Assembly (NCBI RefSeq): GCF_036421915.1
Contig: NZ_JAZGOM010000003.1
Strand: one strand, 5' to 3'
Source of the DNA: Georgenia_A wangjunii
Lineage (GTDB): Bacteria; Actinomycetota; Actinomycetes; Actinomycetales; Actinomycetaceae
Length of the DNA stretch: 64,000 nucleotides
The translations under genes and the position numbers were made by a program. Positions 56,169 to 64,000 of the stretch are shown here, in pieces. A model generated the notes under the pieces. That model worked only from the letters and a program-made list of their open reading frames with translations. It was not told the origin of the DNA and made no database searches. Within the stretch, counting starts at the first letter, position 1. Every line of letters starts with the position of its first letter.

Positions 56169-57641
56169 TCAGGGCGCGACGAGCGCGGCGTAGAGCTCCG
56201 CGTACCGGCGTCCGCGCCCGGCGTAGTACTCCGCCCGGTCGGGCACGGGCGCCGACGTCGTCCCCGTCGTCACTCTCGCGCGCGGCGTTCCCGGCGCGAG
56301 GGACGCGAGGGCGATGAGCGCCGTGCCGTGGAGCGTCGAACGCTTGATCGTCACGGGGGAGACCGGCGCGCCGAGAGCGTCGGCCAGCACCTGGAGCCAG
56401 GTGGGGAAGTCCTGGGTGACGCGACCGCCCGCCAGGATCCGCTCAGGCGCCCCGGCGACGGCGGCGAGCTCGGCAGCGACCCGGGCGTAGGACAGCGCGA
56501 CACCCTCCATCGTCGCCCGGAAGAGCGCCGGGCCCGCCGTCGCTGCGGTGACGTCCGCGAGGACGGCCCGCGCACCGGCGGCCCAGCCGGTGCTGCGCTC
56601 CCCGCTGAAGTAGGGCAGCACCGCCGGCGTGGTCGGGTCCGGCCCGGCGGACAGGACCGCACCGAGGTCGGCGCCGTCGAGGCGGACGGTGCCCTCGAGC
56701 CAGCTCACCGCACGCCCGACGTCGTTGAGCGCGCCGCCGACGAGGGACCGGTCGGCGTCGACCCGGTAGCACCACAGCCCACCCGGCACGTGCGCCGGCA
56801 CGCCAGGGACGAGCATCCGCATGGCGCCGCTCGTGGCGGCGGAGACGACGGCGACCGACGGGTCCTCGCCGCCCACGCCGACGTTGGCGGCGAACCCGTC
56901 CGCGATGACGGGGAACCACGCCGCGCCCCGGAGTGCGGGCCAGCGTGACTCGACACCGGTCAGCGGCCGGCCCGGGTCCCGGACCTCCGAGAGGTGCCCG
57001 GGGGTGATGCCGGCGAGCGCGAGGAGCCCGTCGTCCCACGCCCCGGTCCGCCGGTCGAGCAGGCCCGTCCACGCCGCCGTCGAGGTGCCGACGGCGGTCG
57101 TCCCGAGCAGCCGGTCGTAGACGTACTCACCGAGGGAGAGCCACCGGTGCACCGCGGCGAACGTGACGGCATCGGTCTCGCGCAGCCAACGCAGGCGAGC
57201 GGGCAGGTAGCTGGAGTGCAGGCGCGTGCCGGTCCGCTCCCGGAGCGACTCCTCGTCCACCTCGGCCCGCAGGGCGGTGACCTGGTCGGCGCACCGGGCG
57301 TCGGCGTACGTGAAGCACGGCGTGAGCGCGCGCCCACCCGCGTCCACGCCGACGAGGGAGGAGGCGAAGGTGTCGAGCGCGACGCCCGCGACACGGCCGG
57401 CGAGGTGCGGCTGGGCCAGCGCCGTGAGGATGTCCTCGACCTCGCTGACGACGGTGTCCGGGTCGATGACGGAGGTGCCGTCTGCGCCGGTCGTGAACTG
57501 GTGCCGCACCTTGTGCCGGAGCCCGCGCACCGGCAGGCCGGCCGCGTCGTAGACCCCGCCCCGGCTGCCGGTCGACCCGACGTCGAGGGCGAGGACGAGC
57601 GGGCCTGCGGCGTCGGCGAGCTCGACGCTGAAGTCGGACAT
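56169..57641 (-). CDS. FGGY family carbohydrate kinase
   Basis: The 490-residue sugar kinase has the ATPase phosphate-1 motif 'LALDVGSTGSRGGVYD' (~15-30) and the FGGY pattern across two actin-like domains, with 'GGRVTQDFPTWLQVLADALGAPV' close to the C-terminus (adenosine motif). It resembles gluconokinase/xylulokinase-type enzymes; the sugar is not defined. The ATG at 57641 has a GAGGTG site. It converges with the LLM gene and is a single gene. Confidence 0.9.
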   Translation of the reverse strand: MSDFSVELADAAGPLVLALDVGSTGSRGGVYDAAGLPVRGLRHKVRHQFTTGADGTSVIDPDTVVSEVEDILTALAQPHLAGRVAGVALDTFASSLVGVDAGGRALTPCFTYADARCADQVTALRAEVDEESLRERTGTRLHSSYLPARLRWLRETDAVTFAAVHRWLSLGEYVYDRLLGTTAVGTSTAAWTGLLDRRTGAWDDGLLALAGITPGHLSEVRDPGRPLTGVESRWPALRGAAWFPVIADGFAANVGVGGEDPSVAVVSAATSGAMRMLVPGVPAHVPGGLWCYRVDADRSLVGGALNDVGRAVSWLEGTVRLDGADLGAVLSAGPDPTTPAVLPYFSGERSTGWAAGARAVLADVTAATAGPALFRATMEGVALSYARVAAELAAVAGAPERILAGGRVTQDFPTWLQVLADALGAPVSPVTIKRSTLHGTALIALASLAPGTPRARVTTGTTSAPVPDRAEYYAGRGRRYAELYAALVAP

Positions 57642-57735
57642 GCGCACCTCGTGAGGGCTGGGGGCCTGGGCTTCGATGCTAGGCGCCCGGCACCAACGGG
57701 TCACGTCCGCTCCCCGCGCGCCGTAGGGTCAGGCC

Positions 57736-58680
57736 ATGGCAGGCGTCGCGGTCCTCACCGACTCCACGGCATCGTTGCCGCCGGAGCGCGCGGCGGAGCT
57801 CGGCATCACCGTCGTCCCCCTGCGCGTCATCCTCGACGGGCGGGACCTCCCCGACGACGGCGTCCCGCTCACGCGGACCGACCTCGCGAGTGCCATGCGC
57901 GCCGGCGCGACCGTGACGACGTCCCAACCGAGCGCCGCCACCTTCACCGACGCGATGGTCGCCGCCCTCGACGCGGGGGCGGACGCCGTCGTCAGCCTCC
58001 ACATCTCCGCCGAGCTGTCGGGGACGGGCGAGACGGCGCGGGTCGCGGCGGCTGCGGCCGCCGATGCCCGTCCCGGCGCGCGCATCCACGCGGTGGACAC
58101 CCGGACCGCGGCGGCCGGGACCGGCCTCGCGGCCATCGCGGCGGCCGAGGTCGCGGCCGCCGGCGGGGACGTCGAGCGCGTCCTCGCCGCGGCGCGCGAG
58201 GTGGCCGCCCGGAGCAGGGTGTTCTTCGTCGTGGCGGACCTGCACCACCTCGCCCGGGGCGGGCGGATCGGCCAGGCCCGTGCCTTCGTCGGGTCCGCGC
58301 TCGGGATCCGGCCCATCCTCGGCATCGAGGCGGGGCGGATCGCCGTCCTCGAGACCGTCCGGGGGGCGGCGCGCGCCCGCCGCCGCCTCGTCGAGCACGC
58401 CGTCCGGGCGGCGGGCGGGCCCGGCGCCGCGACCCCGCGGGGAACGGCGGCCCGGGTGCGGGTCGCCGTCCACCACTTCGACGCGGCCGACGACGCGCAC
58501 GCGCTCGCGACGCAGGTGCGGGAGCGGCTCGAGGAGACGGGCGCCGACGTGGCCGAGCTGATCTTCAGCGAGGTCACGGCCGTCATCGGCGCGCACACCG
58601 GGCCGGGGTGCCTCGGGCTCGTCGTCGCACCGGCCGGGCCCGCCGCCCGGGCTTCCTCCACATCGCGGTCCGAGGTCTGA
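57736..58680 (+). CDS. DegV family fatty-acid-binding protein
   Basis: The 314-residue DegV protein shows 'VLTDSTASLPPE' at the start, 'TTSQPSAATFTDAM' and 'SLHISAELSGTGETA', the two loops that bind the fatty-acid carboxylate. The FakB-like fold shuttles fatty acids to the FakA kinase in Firmicutes; actinobacterial members are less studied. TAGGGT (57724-57729) lies 6 nt before the ATG, so the mRNA is leaderless. It is followed by a hairpin and the competence genes. Confidence 0.93.
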   Translation: MAGVAVLTDSTASLPPERAAELGITVVPLRVILDGRDLPDDGVPLTRTDLASAMRAGATVTTSQPSAATFTDAMVAALDAGADAVVSLHISAELSGTGETARVAAAAAADARPGARIHAVDTRTAAAGTGLAAIAAAEVAAAGGDVERVLAAAREVAARSRVFFVVADLHHLARGGRIGQARAFVGSALGIRPILGIEAGRIAVLETVRGAARARRRLVEHAVRAAGGPGAATPRGTAARVRVAVHHFDAADDAHALATQVRERLEETGADVAELIFSEVTAVIGAHTGPGCLGLVVAPAGPAARASSTSRSEV

Positions 58681-58706
58681 CCGTCCCCAGCGTGGCCGTG
58701 GGGCCG

Positions 58707-58739
58707 GCCGACGTACGGGTGCGCGCACCTACGTTCGGC
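58707..58739 (+). terminator. Imperfect hairpin between degV and comEA genes
   Basis: GCCGA-CGTA..GGTGC pairs with GCACC-TACG-TTCGGC around a GC turn. It lies 26 bp after the DegV stop and directly before the comEA start, and contains the comEA -10 box TACGTT in its 3' arm. Confidence 0.5.
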
Positions 58740-58741
58740 GC

Positions 58742-59884
58742 GTGGACGGTCACGGGGCACGGAGGGCGGCCGGCCCGCAGAGCCAGCGGCTGCGGAGCCT
58801 GACCCGGAGCGCGTACAACGCCACGGCCGGCCACCTCGACCTTGACGGCGAGATCGGTGCGCCGCTGACCGAGGAACCGGCACGGGGCGGCCACGCTGCG
58901 CGGAGCGCTGCGGGGGTGCGCGACGGCGCGGGGCCGCGGCGACCGCGCGGACGGCCCCGGCGGTGGGCGGTCCCCTCCCGGGCGGCGCTCGTGGCGGGCA
59001 CGGTCGTCCTGCTCCTCGCCGGGATGCTCGGTGCGCGCGCGCTCGTGGGCGGCCCGACCGATCCGGTGCGGCGGCCGCCGGTGGCCGGCGCCCCGCACGG
59101 CGGCGCCGAGCAGGAGGGGGCGGACGGGGCGTCGGAAGGCGGCGCAGCTGAGGGAGTCGGCGAGCAGGGAGGTGGCGGCAACGGCGCCGGTGGAGGTGGT
59201 GACCGCGGCGGCAGTGGTGACGGTAGCGGCGGTGACGACGTGAGCGGTGGGGGCGGCGGAGGTGGCGCAAGCACCAGTGATGACGGAGGTGGCGGAGGTG
59301 GCGGCGCGGACGACGCCGCCGGCTCGCCTGCGGGCACTGGCCCGCCCGGCACCGACCGGGGGAGCGATGCCGGCGCCGTCGTCGTCCACGTCGCGGGTGC
59401 CGTCACCCGGCCCGGCGTCGTCCGGCTCGCCGCGGGGTCGCGGGTGGCTGACGCGCTCGACGCGGCGGACGGGGCGCTCGCGACGGCCGAGCTCGCCGCG
59501 ATCAACCTCGCCCGCGTGCTCGTCGACGGCGAGCAGGTGTACGTCCCGGCCGTCGGGGAGGCGGTCCCCGGCGTGGCGCCCGGGCCGGTGGGTGGCTCCG
59601 GCGGCGCTGGCAGCGCCGCGGGCGGTGAGGGTGCCGGCGCGGGTGCACCGGGAGGTGGCGGGTCGGCGACGGGCAGCGCGCTCGGGGCGGATGGTGTCGT
59701 CGACCTCAATACGGCGGGGCTGGCCGAGCTCGACACCCTGCCCGGGGTCGGGCCGGCGATCGCGCAGCGGATCCTCGACTGGCGGACGGACAACGGTCCC
59801 TTCCTCGCCGCGGACGAGCTGCTCGAGGTCTCGGGCATCGGGCCGACGACGCTCGAGCGGCTGCGAGAGCGGGTGCGTCCGTGA
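58742..59884 (+). CDS. comEA: ComEA-like helix-hairpin-helix DNA-binding protein
   Basis: The 380-residue membrane-anchored protein has a basic cytoplasmic N-terminus (~80), one transmembrane helix (~82-102), a very long Gly-rich linker (~105-215), an SLBB domain (VVVHVAGAVTRPGVVRLAAGSRVADAL...INLARVLVDGEQVYVP), a second Gly-rich linker and a double helix-hairpin-helix end (VVDLNTAGLAELDTLPGVGPAIAQRI...LEVSGIGPTTLERLRERVRP). ComEA binds DNA for uptake. GTG at 58742 is 6 nt after TACGTT (58730-58735), so it is leaderless. It overlaps comEC by GTGA. Confidence 0.94.
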   Translation: MDGHGARRAAGPQSQRLRSLTRSAYNATAGHLDLDGEIGAPLTEEPARGGHAARSAAGVRDGAGPRRPRGRPRRWAVPSRAALVAGTVVLLLAGMLGARALVGGPTDPVRRPPVAGAPHGGAEQEGADGASEGGAAEGVGEQGGGGNGAGGGGDRGGSGDGSGGDDVSGGGGGGGASTSDDGGGGGGGADDAAGSPAGTGPPGTDRGSDAGAVVVHVAGAVTRPGVVRLAAGSRVADALDAADGALATAELAAINLARVLVDGEQVYVPAVGEAVPGVAPGPVGGSGGAGSAAGGEGAGAGAPGGGGSATGSALGADGVVDLNTAGLAELDTLPGVGPAIAQRILDWRTDNGPFLAADELLEVSGIGPTTLERLRERVRP

Positions 59885-62553
59885 AGCCCGTCCCGCCCGT
59901 CGACGCCCGCCTCGTGCCGGCGGCGCTCGTGGCCTGGCTCCTCGCGTTCGGGGGCGTCCTCGTGCCCGCGGCGACCGTAGCCGTCCGCGGCACGCTCGTG
60001 GCGGTCGCGTGCGTCTGGCCTGCCGTCCGGACGGTCCGCGAGCTTCGGCGCGCGAGCCCCCGGGCGCGGGACCCGACCGGCCCCCGCGTCTCCGCACACC
60101 CGCGCGGGCGCACCGGTCGGCTCAGCGGAATGTGGCGGCGCGGCGGCGGAGACCTGCCCGGGCGCAGCGGCCGGCTCCGCGGGACGTCACAGCAGGGCGG
60201 CACGGACGAGGGGAACGTTCCCTCCGGGCGCCACCGCGCCGCTGTGCACGCGCCGGTGGCGGCGGCCGTCCTCGTCGCCGGTGCCGTGGCCGCTGCCACG
60301 CTCCTCGCGGTGGCCGGGCACGTCCACGTCCGCACGAGCGGCACCCTGGCGGTGCTCACCGAGCGGTCGGCGAGCGTCGCGTTGACGGGACGGGTCGCCG
60401 CGGACCCGGCACCGCTCGCGCCGGCCCACGCGTGGGACACGGAGCCGCGCTACCGGGTGCGCCTCGACGTCGGCGCGGTCGAGCGTCGCGGCGTCGTCGG
60501 TGCCGCCCGTGCGCCGGTCCTCGTCCTCGGGCCGCAGGAGTGGGCGTCGGTCACGCTCGGCGCGACGGTCCAGGCGCGGGGGCGGCTCGTCCCCACCGAC
60601 CCGGGCGACGACGTCGTCGCGCTCCTCGTCGCCGGTGGGCCGGAGGTGGTCCGCCCGCCCCCTGGTTACCAGCGGGTGGCCGGGGCCATGCGGGCCGGGC
60701 TCGTCGACGCCGTCGCGGGTGCCTCGCCGCAGGCGCGCGGGCTCGTCCCGGGGATCGCCGTCGGTGACGACAGTGCGCTGCCGCCGGAGCTCGACGCCGC
60801 GATGACGGCGGTCTCGCTCACCCACGTCACGGCCGTCTCGGGCGCGCACGTCGCCATCATCCTCGGCACCGTCCTCGCCCTGCTCGTGTGGGTGCCCCGC
60901 TGGGCACGGGCGGTGCTCGGCGGGCTCGTGCTCGTGGGGTTCGTCGTCCTCGTCCGGCCCGAAGCGAGCGTGCTGCGTGCCGCCACGATGGGCGCCGTCG
61001 CCCTCGTCGCGCTCCTCCTCGGCCGCCCGGCCCGGGCGCTGCCGGGCCTGTGCGCGGCGGTCGTCGTCCTGCTCCTGGTCGACCCGTGGATGGCACGCTC
61101 CTACGGGTTCGTCCTCTCCGTGCTCGCCACCGGCGGGCTCGTCCTGCTCGCCGGCCCGTGGGCGCAGGCGCTGTCCACCCGGTTGCCCGGCTGGCTCGCG
61201 CACACGATCGCCGTGCCGGCGGCAGCCCAGGTCTGCTGCGCGCCGGTGATCATCCTCCTCAGCCCCGGCATCGCCACCTACGCGGTGCCGGCCAACGTGC
61301 TGGCGGCCCCCGCCGTCCCACCGGCCACCGTCCTCGGCGTCCTCGCGACCCTCTGCGCGCCGTGGTGGCCGGACGCGGCGGGCGCGCTCGCGGGCGCAGC
61401 GGGGTGGTTCACGGCCTGGATCGCACTCATGGCGACGTTCTGGGCGGGCCTGCCCGGCGCGCAGGTGCCCTGGCTCGGGGGCGCGCCCGGCGCCGTGGCG
61501 CTCGTCGTCGTCACGATCGTGGCCATCATCCTCGCGCGGCGTCTCACCTGGCGGCCCGCGCAGATGGTCGTGCTCGTCGTCGTCGCCCTGCTCGTCGTCG
61601 TGCCGGGCCCGCGCCGCGCGGTGACCGCCTGGTGGCCGGGGGCGTGGCCGCCGCAGGGCTGGCTCGCCGTGCAGTGCGACGTCGGGCAGGGCAGCGCGTT
61701 CGTCGTGCGCAGCGGGCCGGGCGCCGCGGTCATGGTCGACGTCGGCCCGCTCGACGGCGGAGCCGACGCTTGCCTGCGGGGGCTGGGTGTCACGCACCTC
61801 GACCTGCTCGTCCTCACCCATCTGCACGCGGACCACGTCGGTGACCTCGCGGCGGTCATGGAGGGCCGGACCGTCGAGCGCGCGCTCCTCAGCCCGCACG
61901 GCGAGCCGCGAGCCGCAGCAGCGGCCGTGCTCGACGATCTCGCGGACGCCGGCGTCGAGGTGCTCCGGCCCGCGGCGGGCGACGCGGGGACCGACGGGGC
62001 CGAGCCCGTCCGGTGGAAGGTGCTCTGGCCGACGGCGCGTGCCGTGTCCGCGGCACCGGCGGGTGACGGTGACGCGGTCAACGACCTCTCGCTCGTCGTC
62101 CGGCTCGAGACGCCGGGCCTCTCGGTCGTCGCCCTCGGGGACATCGAGCCGGGCGGGCAGCGCGGCCTCCTGCGGGAGCTGCGCCTCGCGGATGCTGCGG
62201 GCGGGCCGGGCCCGCCCGACGACGTCGTCCTCGTCCCGCACCACGGCTCGCCCCGGCAGGACGCGGCCCTGGCCGAGCACCTGGCGGGTCGGCTCGCCCT
62301 CGTCAGCGTGGGCACCGGCAACGACTACGGCCACCCCGCGCCGACGACGCTCGCGATGTACCGCGCGGGCGGCGCGCTCGTCCTGCGCACGGACGAGTGC
62401 GGGGCGGTCGCCGTCGTCCGCACGCGCGGCGGCCTCGGGGCGGTGTCGGGCTGCCGCCCGCGCACCGGTCGCCTGAGGCTGTCGGTAGGTCGTGGCAGGC
62501 TGGACCCGTGCCACCGAGGACCCGCAGACCGAGCCCAGCGCCCGCAGGGGTGA
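59881..62553 (+). CDS. comEC: ComEC/Rec2 family DNA uptake channel protein
   Basis: The 890-residue membrane protein has an N-terminal pair of helices and OB-like region (~110-240), the competence domain with many helices (~280-560, 'GLVPGIAVGDDSALPPELDAAMTAVSLTHVTAVSGAHVAII'), and a metallo-beta-lactamase-like domain (~590-860, metal motif LTHLHADHVGD). ComEC transports single-stranded DNA across the membrane. An inserted Arg/Gly-rich stretch (~55-115) separates the first helices. GTG at 59881 overlaps comEA; holA overlaps its end. Confidence 0.94.
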   Translation: MKPVPPVDARLVPAALVAWLLAFGGVLVPAATVAVRGTLVAVACVWPAVRTVRELRRASPRARDPTGPRVSAHPRGRTGRLSGMWRRGGGDLPGRSGRLRGTSQQGGTDEGNVPSGRHRAAVHAPVAAAVLVAGAVAAATLLAVAGHVHVRTSGTLAVLTERSASVALTGRVAADPAPLAPAHAWDTEPRYRVRLDVGAVERRGVVGAARAPVLVLGPQEWASVTLGATVQARGRLVPTDPGDDVVALLVAGGPEVVRPPPGYQRVAGAMRAGLVDAVAGASPQARGLVPGIAVGDDSALPPELDAAMTAVSLTHVTAVSGAHVAIILGTVLALLVWVPRWARAVLGGLVLVGFVVLVRPEASVLRAATMGAVALVALLLGRPARALPGLCAAVVVLLLVDPWMARSYGFVLSVLATGGLVLLAGPWAQALSTRLPGWLAHTIAVPAAAQVCCAPVIILLSPGIATYAVPANVLAAPAVPPATVLGVLATLCAPWWPDAAGALAGAAGWFTAWIALMATFWAGLPGAQVPWLGGAPGAVALVVVTIVAIILARRLTWRPAQMVVLVVVALLVVVPGPRRAVTAWWPGAWPPQGWLAVQCDVGQGSAFVVRSGPGAAVMVDVGPLDGGADACLRGLGVTHLDLLVLTHLHADHVGDLAAVMEGRTVERALLSPHGEPRAAAAAVLDDLADAGVEVLRPAAGDAGTDGAEPVRWKVLWPTARAVSAAPAGDGDAVNDLSLVVRLETPGLSVVALGDIEPGGQRGLLRELRLADAAGGPGPPDDVVLVPHHGSPRQDAALAEHLAGRLALVSVGTGNDYGHPAPTTLAMYRAGGALVLRTDECGAVAVVRTRGGLGAVSGCRPRTGRLRLSVGRGRLDPCHRGPADRAQRPQG

Positions 62554-63518
62554 GCTGGGACGCCGTCACGCTCGCGCCCGTCGTGCTCGTCCGGGGCCCT
62601 GAGGGTCTCCTCGCGGACCGTGCCGTCGCGCGGCTCCTCGACCAGGCCCGCGCCGACGACGAGCACGTCGAGGTCACGCACCTCGAGGCCGCCGGCTACG
62701 AGTCGGGCCAGCTCGAGATGATCGCGAGCCCCTCGCTGTTCGGGGAGAAGCGCTGCGTCGTCGTGGCCGGGGTCGAGGCCTGCACCGACGCCCTCATCGA
62801 CGACGTGCTCGTCTACCTGCGCAACACGCCCGACGACGTGTGGCTCGTCCTTCGCCACAACGGCGGGCAGCGGGGAAAGAAGCTCCTCGACGCCGTCGTC
62901 GCCGGTGGGCACCCCGTCGTCGCGTGCGAGCAGATCAAGAAGGACGGCGACAAGGCCGCGTTCGTCTCCGCCGAGTTCCGGCGCGCCAGGCGGCAGGTCG
63001 AGCCCGCCGCCGTCCAGGCCCTCGTCCAGGCCGTCGGGTCTGACCTGCGCGAGCTCGGCGCGGCCTGCCTCCAGCTCGTCGCGGACACGACCGGGACGGT
63101 CACGTCCGACGTCGTCGAGCGCTACCACGGCGGTCGGGTGGAGGCGTCCGGCTTCCGCGTCGCCGACGCCGCGATCGCCGGCCACGCGGCGGAGGCCGTC
63201 ACCCTCCTCCGGCACGCCCTCGGCACGGGTGCGGACCCCGTCCCGCTCGTCGCCGTGCTCGCCCTCAAGCTCCGCACGATGGCGAAGGTCGATGCCACGC
63301 GCGGGCGCAGCGGCTACAGCGTCGCGGACCTCGGCATGGCGCCGTGGCAGGTGGACCAGGCGCGCCGGTCCCTCGCCGGGTGGACGCCGGAGGGGCTCGC
63401 GGCCGCCATCACCGCCGTCGCCGCCGCCGACGCCGAGGTCAAGGGGATGGGCCGGGACCCGGAGTTCGCGGTCGAGCGCGCCGTCCTGCGGATCGCCGCG
63501 AGCCGGGGCGGCTCGTGA
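62508..63518 (+). CDS. holA: DNA polymerase III delta subunit
   Basis: The 336-residue subunit of the clamp loader opens the beta sliding clamp. Family features include 'APVVLVRGPEGLLADRAVARLL' at the start, 'MIASPSLFGEKRCVVVAGVE' and 'ACEQIKKDGDKAAFVSAEFRRARRQVEPAAVQALVQAVGSDLRELGAACLQL'. GTG at 62508 gives the typical 'PPR' N-terminus and overlaps comEC by 46 bp; GTG at 62550, in a GTGA overlap with the comEC stop, is an alternative. The comEA-comEC-holA order is common in actinomycetes. Confidence 0.94.
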   Translation: MPPRTRRPSPAPAGVSWDAVTLAPVVLVRGPEGLLADRAVARLLDQARADDEHVEVTHLEAAGYESGQLEMIASPSLFGEKRCVVVAGVEACTDALIDDVLVYLRNTPDDVWLVLRHNGGQRGKKLLDAVVAGGHPVVACEQIKKDGDKAAFVSAEFRRARRQVEPAAVQALVQAVGSDLRELGAACLQLVADTTGTVTSDVVERYHGGRVEASGFRVADAAIAGHAAEAVTLLRHALGTGADPVPLVAVLALKLRTMAKVDATRGRSGYSVADLGMAPWQVDQARRSLAGWTPEGLAAAITAVAAADAEVKGMGRDPEFAVERAVLRIAASRGGS

Positions 63519-64000
63519 GCGGGACGCCCGGCGCGGCGGCGGGCGAGCGGACCGGCCCGGCCGGCGCGGCGCATGCCCCGGGCGATCCCGCAGACCTGCC
63601 CGCGGCGCAGGCTGACCCGGTTGCGCCCGGCGACCACCACGGCCGTTTCCAGGTCGTCCCGGCGGCGTACGTCGTCCTCACGCGCGCCGGCGCCGACGGG
63701 CCCGAGGTGCTCCTCCAGCTCCGCCGCGGCACCGGCTACATGGACGGGTACTGGGCCTGCGGCGCCGCCGGCCACGTCGAGGCGGGCGAGAGCGTCCACG
63801 CCGCCGCGGCGCGCGAGGCCCGCGAGGAGCTCGGGGTCCGGATCGCCGCCGCGGACCTCCTCCCGCTCACGGCCATGCACCGCACGGCCGGGAACGGGCG
63901 TGCCATCGACGAGCGGGTCGACTTCTTCTTCTCCTGCCGGCACTGGGAGGGCGAGCCGCGCGCCGCCGAGGACGCGAAGACGGCCGACCTGCGCTGGATC
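63515..64000 (+). CDS. Nudix hydrolase (3' end outside window)
   Basis: A GTG overlapping the holA stop (GTGA) opens a frame that runs 162 codons to the window edge. After an Ala/Pro-rich lead of ~45 residues it shows 'FQVVPAAYVVLTRAG' and the Nudix box GHVEAGESVHAAAAREAREELGV, with all catalytic Glu/Gly positions of GX5EX7REUXEEXGU. Nudix enzymes hydrolyse nucleoside diphosphate derivatives; this one resembles small MutT-type proteins. The substrate is unknown. Confidence 0.9.
   Translation, partial: MSGTPGAAAGERTGPAGAAHAPGDPADLPAAQADPVAPGDHHGRFQVVPAAYVVLTRAGADGPEVLLQLRRGTGYMDGYWACGAAGHVEAGESVHAAAAREAREELGVRIAAADLLPLTAMHRTAGNGRAIDERVDFFFSCRHWEGEPRAAEDAKTADLRWI

Noticed and set aside
60187..62514. 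775-codon minus-strand frame opposite comEC
   Set aside because: Charged low-complexity shadow of comEC with no domain.

Overview
The window is 64 kb of very GC-rich, tightly packed actinobacterial chromosome. Signs of the phylum are many GTG starts, GTGA/ATGA stop-start overlaps, leaderless genes with a TANNNT -10 box 5-7 nt before the start codon, LPATG wall anchors, a mycothiol-type maleylpyruvate isomerase fold, a cory-CC-star/ArsA pair and a DUF222/HNH fragment. It looks like a Micrococcales member (Cellulomonas/Georgenia-like), but that assignment is inference. I saw no rRNA, tRNA, CRISPR array or intact transposon.

Layout. 1-0.5 kb: truncated DUF222/HNH gene. 0.6-8.0 kb: LacI-controlled oligosaccharide uptake and hydrolysis operon (binding protein, two permeases, GH1 beta-glucosidase, Gfo/Idh/MocA oxidoreductase), with an operator in its promoter and a 14-bp hairpin after the binding-protein gene. 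8.2-15.9 kb: DUF4126 membrane protein, then a surface cluster of a secreted helical protein, DUF4956 membrane protein, VTC-type polyphosphate polymerase domain, DUF4353 lipoprotein and an OmpR-type two-component system; 11-bp phased CACA repeats precede both the DUF4956 and the regulator genes. 16.2-20.2 kb: two LPATG-anchored nucleotidases, the second lacking key metal ligands, with a 51-residue membrane protein between them. 20.4-29.8 kb: flavin reductase, DoxX, Dps, leuS behind a leader-peptide attenuator, CstA, cory-CC-star plus ArsA ATPase, aldose epimerase. 30-33.7 kb: small-molecule enzymes.

33.8-44.2 kb reads like an accessory region of regulator-enzyme pairs (hydrolase/WYL, AsnC/arginase-like, PhzF/XRE-cupin-B3/4-EamA), gene remnants and loose intergenic DNA. 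44.2-52.9 kb: two aldo/keto reductases, a large lipase-like hydrolase, GrpB, a lipoprotein, DUF853 ATPase, a Rieske lipoprotein and a small membrane protein. 52.9-55.3 kb: a flavin reductase diverges from a SAM-IV riboswitch, a cysteine-rich short ORF and a luciferase-like protein, which looks like a sulfur-responsive module. 55.3-64 kb: F420/LLM oxidoreductase, FGGY kinase, DegV, comEA-comEC-holA and a Nudix gene cut by the window end.

The best leads are the VTC/DUF4956/DUF4353 cluster with its phased repeats, the SAM-IV/cysteine-ORF module, the leuS attenuator and the nucleotidase-like protein without metal ligands.
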